Shown: positions 25,401 through 36,769 of the stretch, piece by piece | How positions within the stretch are numbered: position 1 is the first letter of the stretch | Layout: each line of letters opens with the position of its first letter | NCBI GenBank assembly: GCA_949592205.1 | Contig: CATIUR010000017.1 | Location: 496,001-560,000 of the forward strand | Length of the DNA: 64,000 nt | Source of the DNA: Helichrysum umbraculigerum | Lineage: Eukaryota; Streptophyta; Magnoliopsida; Asterales; Asteraceae | Direction of reading: 5' to 3' | Notes under the pieces: generated by a model | The model's input: the letters and a program-made list of their open reading frames with translations, nothing else | The model's database searches: none | Told to the model about the DNA's origin: nothing | Position numbers and translations under genes: made by a program

Positions 25401-27728
25401 CCGTCACATTTACTATCAACAACTCAGTGTTAAAGGCTATATTATCTTATTTTGGCTCTGTTTTTATCTACACAATGGTCATTTATATATCAGAGGCTAT
25501 TTTCTCAAATTTTGTTGGGCTACTCTAAATAGTCAAATAGATAATGTCTGTAATGTAGCATTTCCTGCAGCAATATGTAGCATGTCTTACAAATTTTCAT
25601 GATTCTATATTTTGTTTTCTACAATAAGATGCAGTTTCTTTCTTATTATAGCTCCAATTTGTGACCTTTTTGTATTTTGTTTTGCAAGAAATGAGCAAGA
25701 TTAAGGAAGATGAAAAGGTTAGAAATATTGCCAGGGTGGTATCATTTTGACCTATACAGAAGTTAAAGGAAAGGATCGCTCAAAGTAGAGAATCATTAAA
25801 GCAAACAATGAATGAAGACCTCCATATCGATTTACAGACATCGGATAAGGATTATTCCAGAATGGTAAGTGGTTGCAGCAACCAATCACTGCATCAAGCT
25901 CTTAAACATTGGCAATTATCAACTATATATTCTTGAAAGTTCAACACAACAGACAGGTTTACTCTCGTATATTTTACTATTGTCCACACTCATGTTTCTA
26001 TCTGGATTCTGAGTGTTTATTTTAATTGATGAATCAGTTAAATGGGTAAATCATGTTTGCTGAACTTCAACTCTAACATAATAGGTAATAATATGGCCTG
26101 TGCTTCCACCAGTTAGGTCCTAATAAGTACACAATGTGGAAGCATGTGTTCTTACTCAAAAGTTCAAACTCTAGAGATTCAACTTCCACTTGTATTATGT
26201 TTTTGAATGGGCCGTTCTATTTTACAGATGTTAAGATGGATATATTAGCATAGACTATAAATATCAAAATAGGCGGATCGGGAGGTCAGGTAGCTGGCTA
26301 ACCTGGCAATTTCTTAGTTTGGCTCAAAATGTGGTAGCTTGGGTTGACCCAAATTTTCTTTTTGTTCCCAATTTTAGATTTTTATAATTATCATGATTAC
26401 AAAAACTCTTATTACAATAATAGTATAGGTTTAGTAGGTTCTATACATTAAATGGATAGTTGGGCAACTTTGAACCATTTTGCCACTTTCCCGCTTATGT
26501 CTTGCATTTAAGGTGGGTCGGTGGGGTTTATCACTTTATTGTGTTTAACCATCTACCAATTATGATGTTTAATATCATTCAAATATTCTTTTGTTTGGAA
26601 GTCTATTTCTCTCTCTCTTTGCCCATAGATAGTTTTCATTTAATAATAATATTAAGTCTATCAAGTTATTTCTACTGATAGTGTAGTGTTGTGTTTCACA
26701 TTGTTAGTGTGCAACACTCAAAGAAGATTTCTTTTAAAATACGATGAATTCCTTGAAAATTTGTCTTGTAAAAGTTTGTTCCAGTGAAAATCTCCATTTG
26801 CAATAAGTGTGTTCTTGTGAAGATGGGTAAAAGGACTTTATAGATTGCAATCTATGTTTTAAATTTTGTCCGGTGAAAGCTCCCGTTGGACTAAGTTTGT
26901 TCTTGTGAAAATGCTTAAAGAGACACTATAGATTGCAATAATTAGCAATTGTGAAAATGCTTAGTTCCGTTATACATGAGTGACAATAATCTTTTGGTGT
27001 GTGCAATTGTTCTGCTCATTTGATTCTAACTCTTTCATGGTTTAGGTTTTACTAAACACTTGATAGATGCGAAAAACGTGTTTTCAAATTGTCAGTCGTA
27101 ATTATGAACTCCAGTCAAAATTTATGTAACAAGCAGCTATTATAAGCTAATAAAGCTCTTCCTTTCAGTAAGTCATAGAACAAGCTTATTCATCTTTTTC
27201 TACATACTATATTTACCAGGTAGTTGGTATTCATGGAATCTATTTTGCATTCAGAAACCCCAATGTCGGTCCCTACAAGAAGGCTGGAATGATGGATCAC
27301 CAAAAGCAGGCTGACTAACTACTTTTAAACTGTAAGTAAACATGCTTTCTGATTCATATATTCCTATTAGGTACTTACATTTTCATTTTTTAATTCCCTT
27401 ATGTCAGTAAATCCACACTTGAAAATCCAATTCACCTCAAGTGTTAAGAAGATTGTACTCTTAACACTTTTTTACTTACTGCTGCTCCAACTACAAGTTA
27501 TAATTTGTTAGCATACTTGGTGGTGGCTTCCTATCTTTTTCCGTATATCAGAATTGAACTCAATCAACATAACACTACAGCCTCGAAAATAATCAGTTAT
27601 CATATTCGATAGGGGCATTGTATATCTCACCATTTTGTTGTTGAGGTAATATTAGTGCATGTAAACAATTGCTGAATGGATTTGGCAATGGTATATTAGC
27701 TTTTTATTAAGAAAGGTAATTTTGTTGG
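22500..27728 (+). repeat. 5,229 bp tandem unit, copy 2
   Basis: Near-identical to 17271-22499. The few differences fall outside the exon-like blocks or at single bases within them. After 27728 the sequence diverges from what follows copy 1. Confidence 0.97.
22659..27318 (+). pseudogene. Spliced gene-like remnant of unknown function, copy 2
   Basis: Same structure as copy 1 shifted by 5,229 bp, with exon-like blocks near 24782-24879, 25036-25161, 25690-25737, 25763-25864 and 27220-27318. No copy-specific lesion in these blocks was noticed. Confidence 0.45.
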
Positions 27729-29242
27729 TTCTTTGGACTAAAATCATAATAACATGCGTAATCGGGATTCGTACTAAATGATATTGATTTAGATTTTACG
27801 ATTGGTGATTTTGGTTTGTAGAGTTTGATAATCACATAATTTATATATACTAAATAAGTATTTGCAATAACATTATTACTTTCAGTTTTGCCGTTACTTT
27901 GTAATGTTACTTCCAGTTAAGTTATATACTTGTGGTAACAAACTGATGCAAAAAGACATTAATCGAGGCGGTATACTCAGCCTTTTTTTCGCAGCAAGTT
28001 CTGTACTTTATGGACAACCTATTTCTTTCAAATTGGTGGCTAATGAATTGTTGTACATGGAAAGGATGTTTAAATGGTGGTGACAAGGGATGTGGTAAGC
28101 TTTACAGTTAGGGATATTGTAGTTAAAGAAATTTAGTCATTGGTCTAAATTGATTTGTCGTTGGTGTATTTGCTGCTTAATAGTTTCGAGTTTCCATATG
28201 CGTATATTATTTTATTTATAAAGTTTGTTAGTCTATCTATTGTTTGTTACCAAATTTTGCAATAAATATTATGTTATTCGGTAGTAACTTAAAGCGGATA
28301 CGGAGTACATTAATTAATGGATTTTGCTATTTGTAACCTTAATAGTTATGTTTAAAATTGGATTCATGCGTAAAAAGGTTGTATGTTAGGTTTGTTGGGG
28401 GAAATTATGTTCGGGGAGGAGGTGGTTATCATTAAAAATATAAACATTCAATGCGTAATATTAAAATTGATTTTCCTTTTTATCTTTTATTGATTATCAC
28501 ATCAGTGAATCATCAAAATGACTACAAAGCGTAGTCATATATAATTTAAAGTACATAAACTTATTACTACAATTTTAAAATTATAAAATGGGTTTAGTTC
28601 GCGCAAATATATCAAACTATAGTCTGACATTCGTTATATGTAACGGATTACTCGAGCTTCAATTGTACGTAAAGAATTTATAATTTTTTTACATTATATG
28701 TAACTTTTGGTACTTTTCTTAAGTGTTGACTTTATAAGCTGTCATGTTGTGTGTCTTACAACCGTTGATTTGACCAAAATACATATGATGTAAATAAATT
28801 ACAATTTCATTACATACAATGTAAATCCGAGTAGTTAATTCCATACTATGAATGTCAAACTATTGTTTGATATATTTGCGCGTTCTTAACTCTTATAAAA
28901 TATCATATAATTTAATAAAATAGATTTTAATTAGACTGTGTAGTCGCGGGTCAATATGATTTTTGGGTAACTAATTCAGATCTAAAAACAATGATTATAG
29001 CTAATTAGAAAGAAGGTTAGCGTTAACGAGAATTGATTAGAAACCTTAAATAATTATATAGAGAACTTAAAATCATAATTGTGAAAACTAATGTGTGTGG
29101 TATTGATTTTGTAATCAATCAGTTCAAAATATGGTTTCTCAGTTATTCAACAATGTGTGGAACTTTTTAAGATGTGTTGGTTGTTCACTTATTCAGTTAT
29201 TTGTATGTTCCGAGCAAGCTATAACCAAACGTTTTTAGACGG
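27729..29242. other. AT-rich MULE interior, no gene recognised
   Basis: No exon-like or terminal motifs were seen apart from scattered gene-desert sequence. Confidence 0.5.
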
Positions 29243-29331
29243 CATTTTGTGTTTCTTGATGTAGAAAAGTCAAATTTGGTTATTATGAGAGTCTCATTAC
29301 TCGACTTTTCTACATCAAGAAACACAAAATG
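29243..29331. repeat. Perfect 29 bp inverted repeat with 31 nt loop
   Basis: Arms are 29243-29271 (cattttgtgtttcttgatg...) and 29303-29331 (...catcaagaaacacaaaatg). They are exactly complementary. It lies immediately 5' of the telomere-like tract. A transcript would fold into a long stem. No identical third copy was noticed. Confidence 0.9.
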
Positions 29332-29337
29332 TCCCTG

Positions 29338-29430
29338 CTAAACCCTAACCCTAACCCTAACCCTAAATCCTAAAACCCAAACCCCAACCCTACACCCTAA
29401 AACATAACCCCTAAACCCCAAACCCTAAAT
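29338..29430. repeat. Interstitial telomere-like (CCCTAAA)n tract
   Basis: Runs of ccctaa/ccctaaa, several exact then degenerate. The following ~170 bp (cacgtgtgttaataaatg ... gaattttatggtgcaattt) is homologous to 4835-4995, so the telomere-like tract is part of a dispersed repeat family, not a chromosome end. Confidence 0.9.
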
Positions 29431-29744
29431 GCAACATTATAACACGTGTGTTAATAAATGTGAAACTCACCAAAAAAGATGAAAAAAACTCGTCGAAAGT
29501 GTGCCTTGAAGGATTACAAATCGAAGAGGAGAAAACGCTGAATTTTATGGTGCAATTTTCATAATTTGTCGATTTATCGTTTGTGAGATAATTGATGTTG
29601 GGGGTAAATGGGTTTTGTACATATGGATTATTCTCTTTGTACACATGGCACGATATCATTGATTCCCTCCTTCTCACACAAATTCCTATTCTCATTTGAA
29701 CCTCACCCTACATTCGGTATATAATTTATGTACCAGACATTCAA

Positions 29745-29771
29745 CTGGGCAACGCCCGGGTAAAAAACTAG
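29745..29771 (+). mobile_element. Helitron 3' end
   Basis: A CTGGGC-AAC-GCCCGG hairpin is followed by gtaaaaaaCTAG and T, a plant Helitron 3' terminus. The 5' end was not found; the telomere-like block upstream may be part of this element. The 94-codon minus-strand frame at 29411-29695 falls within this repeat and has no recognised domain. Confidence 0.6.
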
Positions 29772-30277
29772 TTATAAAATAACGCACACGTGAGCGGTTG
29801 CCCTTCTCTTAGAGAAATCACATTTGTAATAATTTATGATTATTCATGTAATTATAAAAGAACGCAGAGGACATCACTTAAACAGCACTACACCTGCCGA
29901 ATCTTCTTTATTTATTAAGTGATTGATCAACTTATGAACCTCCGATGCATCCTTCATTACGTAAGCCAAAACACGATTTATTGAAGTTAACAGAGAGAGA
30001 GAAACAATGATCTCCTCACTTACTAACAAGAATGAAAGTGGGTAATTAAAATGGCTTAAACCACTAGCGACATGAGGCTTAAACCTTAAACTAACCATGT
30101 TGGAGATATCACTTAGGTGGTCTAGTAATTAAAATGGCTTAAAATTGTGAGCAATGTTGTTGGTGGACCAATTAAGAGTTACAGAAGAACAAAAATGGAA
30201 ATAAGAAGAAAGAAAGAAGTGAAAACAAAGGCTTGGCTCATATCCCAAGAATTTAAAAAAAAATCGCCAATCGCCTA

Positions 30278-30639
30278 GGGTGCGTTTAGTTGTAGTAAAA
30301 AAGAGAGTTTTCCAGAAAAATTTTTCAAGAAAAGTGAAAAAGTGGAAAACGTGTTCAAAATGAAGTTTTTTGAGAAAATTTTCCAAGAAAATGGAAAATC
30401 CACTTTTCCAAATTATAACTTGGAGGTGGAAAACAACTCCCTCCCGCTTTTCCAAATTTTCCTTTATAAACTTCCCCCCTCTTTTCCAAATTTTCCAAGA
30501 TATTACTAAGTTTCTAAAATCCACTTTTCCAACATTTTGAACGCGTTTTCTAAAATTTCAACACTTTTCTAGAAAACTATTTTCTTTAGAAAATTGGAAA
30601 TAGAAAATTGTGGAAAATTTTCCACAACTAAACACACCC
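30278..30639. mobile_element. Tourist/Harbinger-like MITE, 362 bp
   Basis: Terminal inverted repeats GGGTGCGTTTAGTTGT and (inverted) GGGTGTGTTTAGTTGT are flanked by CTA on both sides (30275-30277, 30640-30642). The uninterrupted target survives nearby at about 30768 as cgcctatggttttggcg, which supports the insertion. The interior is rich in ttttccaa and mirrored ttggaaaa motifs and could fold extensively. The 131-codon minus-strand frame over it is not a real gene. Confidence 0.75.
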
Positions 30640-30881
30640 CTATAGTTTTGGCGATTTTTGTTTCCCACGTGTCATATTGGAAGGTTTTTAGGCTTGGCGA
30701 TTTTGCAATGGGTTTGGCAAAAGTCTATATCCACGTGTCATCTCCTAATTGCTAGCAACAAGTTTTCGCCAATCGCCTATGGTTTTGGCGAAAAATGGGT
30801 CTAGAACGGAAAAAATATTCTGACACGGTTTATTTAATGGAAAGAGTGCTTTGACCGGTCCATTTGGGTAAAAATCTCTTG

Positions 30882-31080
30882 TTTTAAATTGAAAAGACTA
30901 TTATACCCTCACATGCGTAGCACATGTCATGATTTAACGGATATGACTAACGGACGTTAGCGATAAGGATGATCCGTGCAAGATTTGACAACCACAAGGA
31001 CGACCAGTGCTAAAAAAAAGTTGCAGGGACGACCAATGTATTTTGAGACAAACCACAGGGACGTCCCATGTAATTTTGTC
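30882..31080. repeat. MULE right terminal inverted repeat
   Basis: Inverted partner of 13561-13760, bounded on the right by the 9 bp duplication TTTAGAAAA. It shares the repeated gggacgacc-type motifs. Confidence 0.85.
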
Positions 31081-31737
31081 TTTAGAAAACATAAAAGTGT
31101 AAAGAGAGAATTTTGAAGGTGATCATATGTAATATTTGCACAATTTAACCTTAGCTATTAAATTACGATATGTATTTTGTCCATCTAGTTGTTTGTTTGA
31201 AACCGATATGGCATGTCATCTAATAGATGTGGCATTTGGATGGAAAATAATTTAAAAGTACAGTGAGTAGGTTGTAGAGTGTGCTTGTGGTTTCATACCC
31301 ATACGGGCTACGGCCATACCATCAAACCTAACTTGTCACCTCGACACCCAAGTGACCCAACCATACCGCTAACTTCATCATGACTTTTTCTTGAATCATC
31401 AATCAATATAGAATATAAACCAATTACGTACTCAAATACCATAATATCTCCTCATCAATTTTTTTATCTCTATCTCAAAGATTTGTAGTACTCATATTTA
31501 TGGAATACGGAGTACTACTATATTATAGCAAAACAAAAAAGTAAGAGATTCGATTTAAAAAGTCAATAACAAGTTAACTAATACAATTTCAAAATAAAAA
31601 GTATCAAGAGTTACATGCAAACGTCATTTCTTTTCTATTACCCGTATTTTTTAGCCTTCAACACATGTTTTTGGCTATTCACTTCATCATCCAAAAGATC
31701 AAACTAAATTTTTAATAATACAAAAACTAAATTAAAT

Positions 31738-31903
31738 TCTTGATCTTTGGTGGAGTTTGGGTTAATTGCCCATGTAATTTATTTTTGTTTTGGTGCTTTT
31801 TTTGTCTTGTTTCTCTCCTGCTTGGAGAGTTGGCTTTGTATTTTCTCCCCTTTTTGCTTGGTTAATATCAGTTGCTGTTCCAAAAAAAAAAAAAAAAAAA
31901 ACT
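31738..31903 (+). mobile_element. 3' tail of a non-LTR retroposon with poly(A)
   Basis: A T/G-rich stretch ending ggttaatatcagttgctgttcc and ~20 A residues looks like a 5'-truncated LINE or SINE 3' end. No open frame remains. Target duplication not resolved. Confidence 0.45.
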
Positions 31904-33196
31904 AAATTAAATTAAAGCAACTCTACTAACTATTTTCTCAACGTTAACACATACCATACGTCCATACATATCATTGAAATAATGTAATCCATATCCAATC
32001 TTCACTAAAATGATAAAACTTATTATTATTGTTAAGTAATCTAAAACCAATAAATCACCCGTCATAAATAAGATATTAAGTGAAAGATAGATGTTGAAAA
32101 AAGAATAAGAAACTCTAAAAAAGAATAAGAGACTTCAAAAGTACAATTATTTCATATTTTCATTGGTAATAAACATATATATTTTAATCTATGCAAATCA
32201 CCATTTTGTCACCCAACATATTTATTTTTTCACTTCCAATAGTATGATGGTATAAGGTTTCGTGTAACTTGTTTTTCCGATTTTCTTTTCCAAATTTTTT
32301 TTCCTTTTTATTTAATCATCAGTAAAATAAAATCCCATACACATGCACAACAACCTATTGCCGAGAAACCCACATAATTTTTCTTTATTATATCGAAATG
32401 CATATAAATCATATAACAGTATAGTACAAAATTACAAACTAAAAATTATACCTATTTGCTTCAATTAAAATGGCCTTCAATCGGTTTGCAAATAACCAAT
32501 TATTACGCTTTTATATTCTTCTTCTTTCTACTACTTGTTTGTCGTACCCATTTGATAGTACAAACAGCCAATCGTTTTGTGTTTCTTCAAAACTCCTTCG
32601 TTTAGAAAGTCCCTAAACTGAAAAGTTCAAATGACATCGCCACATGAGTGTTTAATGATCTCTCAACCAAAGTAACGAAAACAGTAACACAATAATCAAA
32701 AATCATACCTGCGGCTCTTGAAGAAAGGAAAGACGGTAGGAAAGAAATCATGGAACTTAAAATCCTGGGTGATTTCGGGTTTTGGAAAACGAAAAGTCAG
32801 AAAGAAAGAGTGAGAAGTTATGAAATAATCGTGTCGTGAAATAAAAAGTTATCATCACTGTACGTGTTGAAAGATGCATCCCACCACCTACGTAACACAT
32901 ATCAATCATTGTTCTTCAAATCCATGATGATACAAACAAATCTGCAAGCATGATCAGAGCAAAACTAAACAATTAGGTAAAGCGAAAATAAAAAACAAAG
33001 CAAAAGGAAGAAGTAAGAAAGGGTAGATAGAGAGAACTCTGAGACATGATATGGGATGAGAAGAGGCTAGGAATGGTTATGATGGATATATTTGCAATCT
33101 CTAAAGTCTAAACAGTAGTAGACTATTTAATGATGAGGTGTAACTTTCTAAGTGATGTTACAGTAAAACAAAACTACCTTTTGTAAAATAGGCAGA
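31904..33196. other. No gene recognised
   Basis: Low-complexity AT-rich sequence with a purine-rich block near 32990-33050. Nothing with splice-consistent coding potential was found. Confidence 0.5.
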
Positions 33197-33205
33197 TAAA
33201 TAGAT

Positions 33206-34779
33206 GACAAAATTACACGGTTGTTCAAAATTACAGTCGTCGTCCTTGCAACTTTTTTTTAACATGGGTCATCCCTGTGGTTGTCACATCTTACACGGGT
33301 CATCCCTGACGCTAACGACTGTTAACTAATCCTGTTAAATCAGATCATGTGCATGTCACATGAGGGTAGAAAGGTAAATTTCCATACCCTTTTATCTTTT
33401 GGGTCCATCCAGTTCTCTTTGAGGAAGAGTTCACCATCTTTTAAAGAAAATCAAAACTTCATTTCTCTGATCCTAAATCAAACCCCAAATTAAAAAAACA
33501 AGATCTATATTAAAGCATACAATTACGAAAAATTACATTATACTCCAAATCGCAAAACTACAACGTTGTCATCGGCTAATTTCCGACCGCCGCAGCCACC
33601 ACCACCGCCGCTCCTGCACACCACTCGATGTCGCCGTCGCTGCCGGTTGTACCTGAATCCGTGCCGTTTTTTCTTTATATAAATGAAGGACGGAAGGTAG
33701 ATCGACTATACCGGGGATGATGTGACGAAGAGAGAGAGGATGTGTTGGTGGTGAACCGTTGAGCGCAAACCAGCCACCTCCGGCCGGAATCACCACCACA
33801 CGATTTTGCTTCTTCTTTCCGGATCTTGGTTTCAGTGTAAAGTCATCACACAGATTTTGCTTCATTTTATGAGATCTATGGAAGGAATTGTGGGAAAGAT
33901 GGTGGCTTAAACATTGGGGGTAATTATTAGGGTTTGGATCATCATATATGCTATTACTGTTTATTTAATAATGATTCGATGATGAAATTAGCAAACTAAT
34001 GAAAAGTCTAATGTGTTGTTGATTAAGAATTGATGATGAGTAAGATGATGTTGGCATGTCTAGTGGTATGGGTTTAAAAGAATGATGGGTTTTGAGATGA
34101 GCCTGCATTTAGCTTCTTCAATTCTAAACGATGGGTTCTTCACTTCTTTATATAAAAAGGATTGTTAATTAATTTTTGGGGTACCTGCTAGTGTCGATTG
34201 GTGAATGAAATATGATCTTTGTTTGATGTAGAAATCTCAAGAAATCTGCTGATTCTTTTGGTGCCATCTGAAGTTTAATTTCGAAGAAGCTACAAAATTG
34301 ATGATTTTGTGAATGGTCCAAAATGATAGAAGTGAAACGTAACTGAGTTTGGTGGGATCAATTAAAATTAATGTGTCTGTGATTGCTTTTAAGAAGTGTG
34401 AATCATTATATCGTGTCTTTGTAATTGTTTGATGATGATATTGGAATAAAATATGAATGTTCAAGAAAATTAAATGTTGCTGCTGTTGTTAGCAGATGAT
34501 GAGAATGATATGATTATATGAATGACAAAACAAAAACATTATAATATTAAATGAAAAATTAGAAAAACAATAATATAATGTTTATAACTTAAATGACATT
34601 TTTACCCTCAAATGCATGGCACATGATCAGATTTAACGGGATTAGTTAACGGTCGTTAGCGTCAGGGACGTCCCGTGTAAGATGTGGCAACCATAGGGAT
34701 CACCTATGCCAAAAAAAACTTGCAAGGACAACAAGTGTAATTTTAAACAAACCACGAGGACGAACCGTGTAATTTTGTC
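33206..34779. mobile_element. Short MULE (Pack-MULE-like), 1,574 bp
   Basis: Terminal inverted repeats of ~190 bp start GACAAAATTACACGG at 33206 and end CCGTGTAATTTTGTC at 34779. A perfect 9 bp direct repeat TAAATAGAT flanks it (33197-33205 and 34780-34788). The ends belong to the same family as the giant MULE at 13561-31080. The interior has a distinctly GC-rich block (33575-33810) unlike the surroundings, as when a MULE has captured a gene piece. No transposase is present. Confidence 0.88.
33569..33865 (-). CDS. 98-codon GC-rich frame, candidate captured gene fragment
   Basis: The frame runs from an ATG at 33865 to a stop at 33569. The C-terminal half is rich in Arg/Trp/Ala from CCG/CCA repeats. 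No domain is recognisable. Base composition contrasts with its AT-rich neighbours, and it sits wholly inside a MULE with intact ends. It could be a first-exon fragment of a host gene, possibly translated in a different frame or not at all. Confidence 0.3.
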   Translation of the reverse strand: MKQNLCDDFTLKPRSGKKKQNRVVVIPAGGGWFALNGSPPTHPLSLRHIIPGIVDLPSVLHLYKEKTARIQVQPAATATSSGVQERRWWWLRRSEISR

Positions 34780-34897
34780 TAAATAGATAGATAAATTGTC
34801 AAGATCATCCCAATTTATTTGTATTAAACTTTTTATATGAAAGAAAGGTTTAACTGTTTAAGAGTTCCTTCGTATATCAACCAGAGTGTAATCAATG

Positions 34898-35152
34898 TAC
34901 TCCCTCTGTTTCGAATTTATAGTCCAGTATTTCATTTTGGACTGTCTCAAATTAATTGTCCACTTTCATATATAGATAAAAAAAAGTTGGATAAAGTTTT
35001 TTTATGCCCTTGATTTATATATGTGAGACAAAAAAGTAGGTAAAAAGTAAATAATAAAACTGTAATTTAACCAAAAAGTAAGAGAGAAGTTAATGTTTTC
35101 TTAAAATGCGTGTTTTTTGTCTGGGGACAATTAAATTGGGACGGAGGGGGTA
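34898..35152. mobile_element. Stowaway-like MITE
   Basis: Ends are TACTCCCTCTGTTTC and inverted GGGACGGAGGGGGTA with TA at each border. Internal tgtctcaaattaattgtccac and the mirrored ggggacaattaaattggg fit the family. About 255 bp. Confidence 0.8.
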
Positions 35153-35837
35153 TTTTGTTATTGAATTCCATCTTTATTGTCAAGAATTAATACATAGTAA
35201 ATAGTAAATACTCTCTATATCATCAAAGTTTTAGCTAGGGACTAGGAAATAGGGTCTTCTATAGGATTTTTGTATGTTACATAGTCCGTATATGAGATTA
35301 TCAGATATCAGATACTACTCTTATAAGACAACCCTTTTTACAAATATGTCATTTTGCGTTTAAAAGTGTATATATTTACAGGTATTAATTATTTGTAATG
35401 CAGTGACTTTTATATCATATAACTTAGGGGAAAAAATTATTTAGTAACAATTGCAAATCAACAATTGGGTTTTTACAGATTTAGTATATACGAGTCTTTG
35501 TCCAAAAAGATTTACTATAATATCTAGTGTAGTGTCACACATATCTAAAATCATTAAATATGTGTCTGAAAAAGGTGAATATGACACATACTCTATAAAA
35601 TAATACTACGACGATATCAGCTTTATATTTATTAGTATTAGTATTGATTTAAGAATAAAGTGAAATTAAGGTATGTACATAGCCATTGCCGGTACGAACT
35701 TCAATTAGAAGGTCCAACGATAAAGGTACAAATTGGACATATAATTAGTCCCTCCAAACTCTTTCCTGTGTTCGTTGAACGTAGTCTCGTATGTGTTAAT
35801 TTAGTTAAATAATCAATCAGTAATTGAATACTAACTC

Positions 35838-36026
35838 TATTCCCGCCCTAAAATGTCCATGTGATTATTTTGAATTGTCGTAAATAAGTGTCTACTTCAA
35901 TGTTATAACCAATCGAAAGAGGATATAATGGGTAGATCGTAAATATGTAAATTTGATTGGTAAAAAATGTAGTTAGCGAAGAATTTTGAAACTATGTGCA
36001 AAATCAAAGTCTTACTTTAACTAAGA
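35838..36026 (-). mobile_element. Degenerate Stowaway-like MITE, related to 7854-8056
   Basis: Read on the minus strand it shares gactttg, cgctaactacattt, accaatcaaat and gattggttat landmarks, in order, with the MITE at 7854-8056. Its termini are eroded. Confidence 0.6.
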
Positions 36027-36183
36027 CGAAGAGAGCGAAAAACAAATTTAAAATTTATCATTTTTAACCAAGTAATGTAATGTCTTGTTAAGAACACATT
36101 TCATAGTATATAATTTTATATTTTTATATACATTAAAACCTTCAGTGTTAAAATTTATACATTATATATAATGCATTTAATTT

Positions 36184-36444
36184 TTTTTTTTGAAAGGCAG
36201 TAGTGGAATCACTGACGGACCTTTGGTCCACCCGTTCATCTCCCACAAGCAGTTACTCCCCGATATGAGAACCGCTCCATAGTTCGTAATCTCGGCGACC
36301 TCCAGGAAGAAACCACATAAGTGGAAAACTCCCTGACCATTGAACTAAACCTCAATGGAATTTTAATGTCCCAAGCAGGGATTGAACACCCGACCTCGAG
36401 TTTATTACACTGGTGCTCACCCACTGAGCTATTGCTTGAAGGAC
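36184..36444 (-). mobile_element. tRNA-derived SINE
   Basis: On the minus strand a tRNA-like head carries an A box (tagctcagtgggtgagc, 36415-36431) and a B box (ggtgttcaatccc, 36378-36390). The body ends in an A-rich tail (the T run at 36181-36191 on plus). A near-perfect ~16 bp target duplication, ataatgYatttaattt, lies at 36168-36183 and 36445-36460. The 62-codon minus frame is incidental. Confidence 0.88.
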
Positions 36445-36756
36445 ATAATGTATTTAATTTGATAATATTAACTTAACAACACGTAAAGTGCAATTGATTA
36501 CACAAACGATTAGTTTAATTTAAAACCCACCATTTAGGCACATAAGATGTTACATAGCCAATAGTAGCTCTCATTTAATATGTGTGGCTATTAAACATGA
36601 CAATTAGCACAATTTAATAATGAAATCGACATGTTACATTTCTTTTTAAACACTTGATCATTGTAACACCTGCATAATTAGGATAATTAATTATGCCTAA
36701 TTGTTTGTAACTAGTTGTAATTAGTATGTAATAGGACTAATTACAGGCTCTATTTG

Positions 36757-36769
36757 TATATATATATAA
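36757..36769 (+). promoter_or_regulatory. Candidate LTR TATA box
   Basis: The AT run tatatatataag lies ~95 bp into the LTR, where U3 would have to be short. The same site is present in the 3' LTR near 44651-44663. No transcript data, so tentative. Confidence 0.4.

Larger units (their letters stand above)
13561..31080. mobile_element. Giant Mutator-like element (MULE), 17.5 kb
   Basis: The left end (gacaaaattacatgg at 13561) and the inverted right end (ending taattttgtc at 31080) match for about 200 bp as a long terminal inverted repeat, by eye close to 90 percent. The flanks carry a perfect 9 bp direct repeat TTTAGAAAA (13552-13560 and 31081-31089), the target-site length of Mutator elements. 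The two ends are more like each other than like the related element at 33206-34779. No MURA-type transposase is visible, so it would be non-autonomous. Inside are a truncated copia element, two 5.2 kb tandem units, a telomere-like repeat, a Helitron 3' end and a MITE. A chance match of the 9 bp repeat together with sister TIRs is unlikely, but the size is unusual. Confidence 0.75.

Noticed and set aside
17271..27728. LTR pair formed by the two 5.2 kb copies
   Set aside because: They abut directly with no internal region, and have no TG...CA ends, primer site or polypurine tract.
29338..29430. Chromosome end
   Set aside because: The telomere-like run is short and degenerate, and part of a repeat also found near 4735.
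30129..30524. 131-codon minus-strand frame rich in Phe/Lys
   Set aside because: It spans a MITE and its border; composition reflects the ttttccaa repeats.
36415..36431. tRNA gene suggested by A and B boxes
   Set aside because: The boxes belong to a SINE with poly(A) tail and target duplication; no full cloverleaf.
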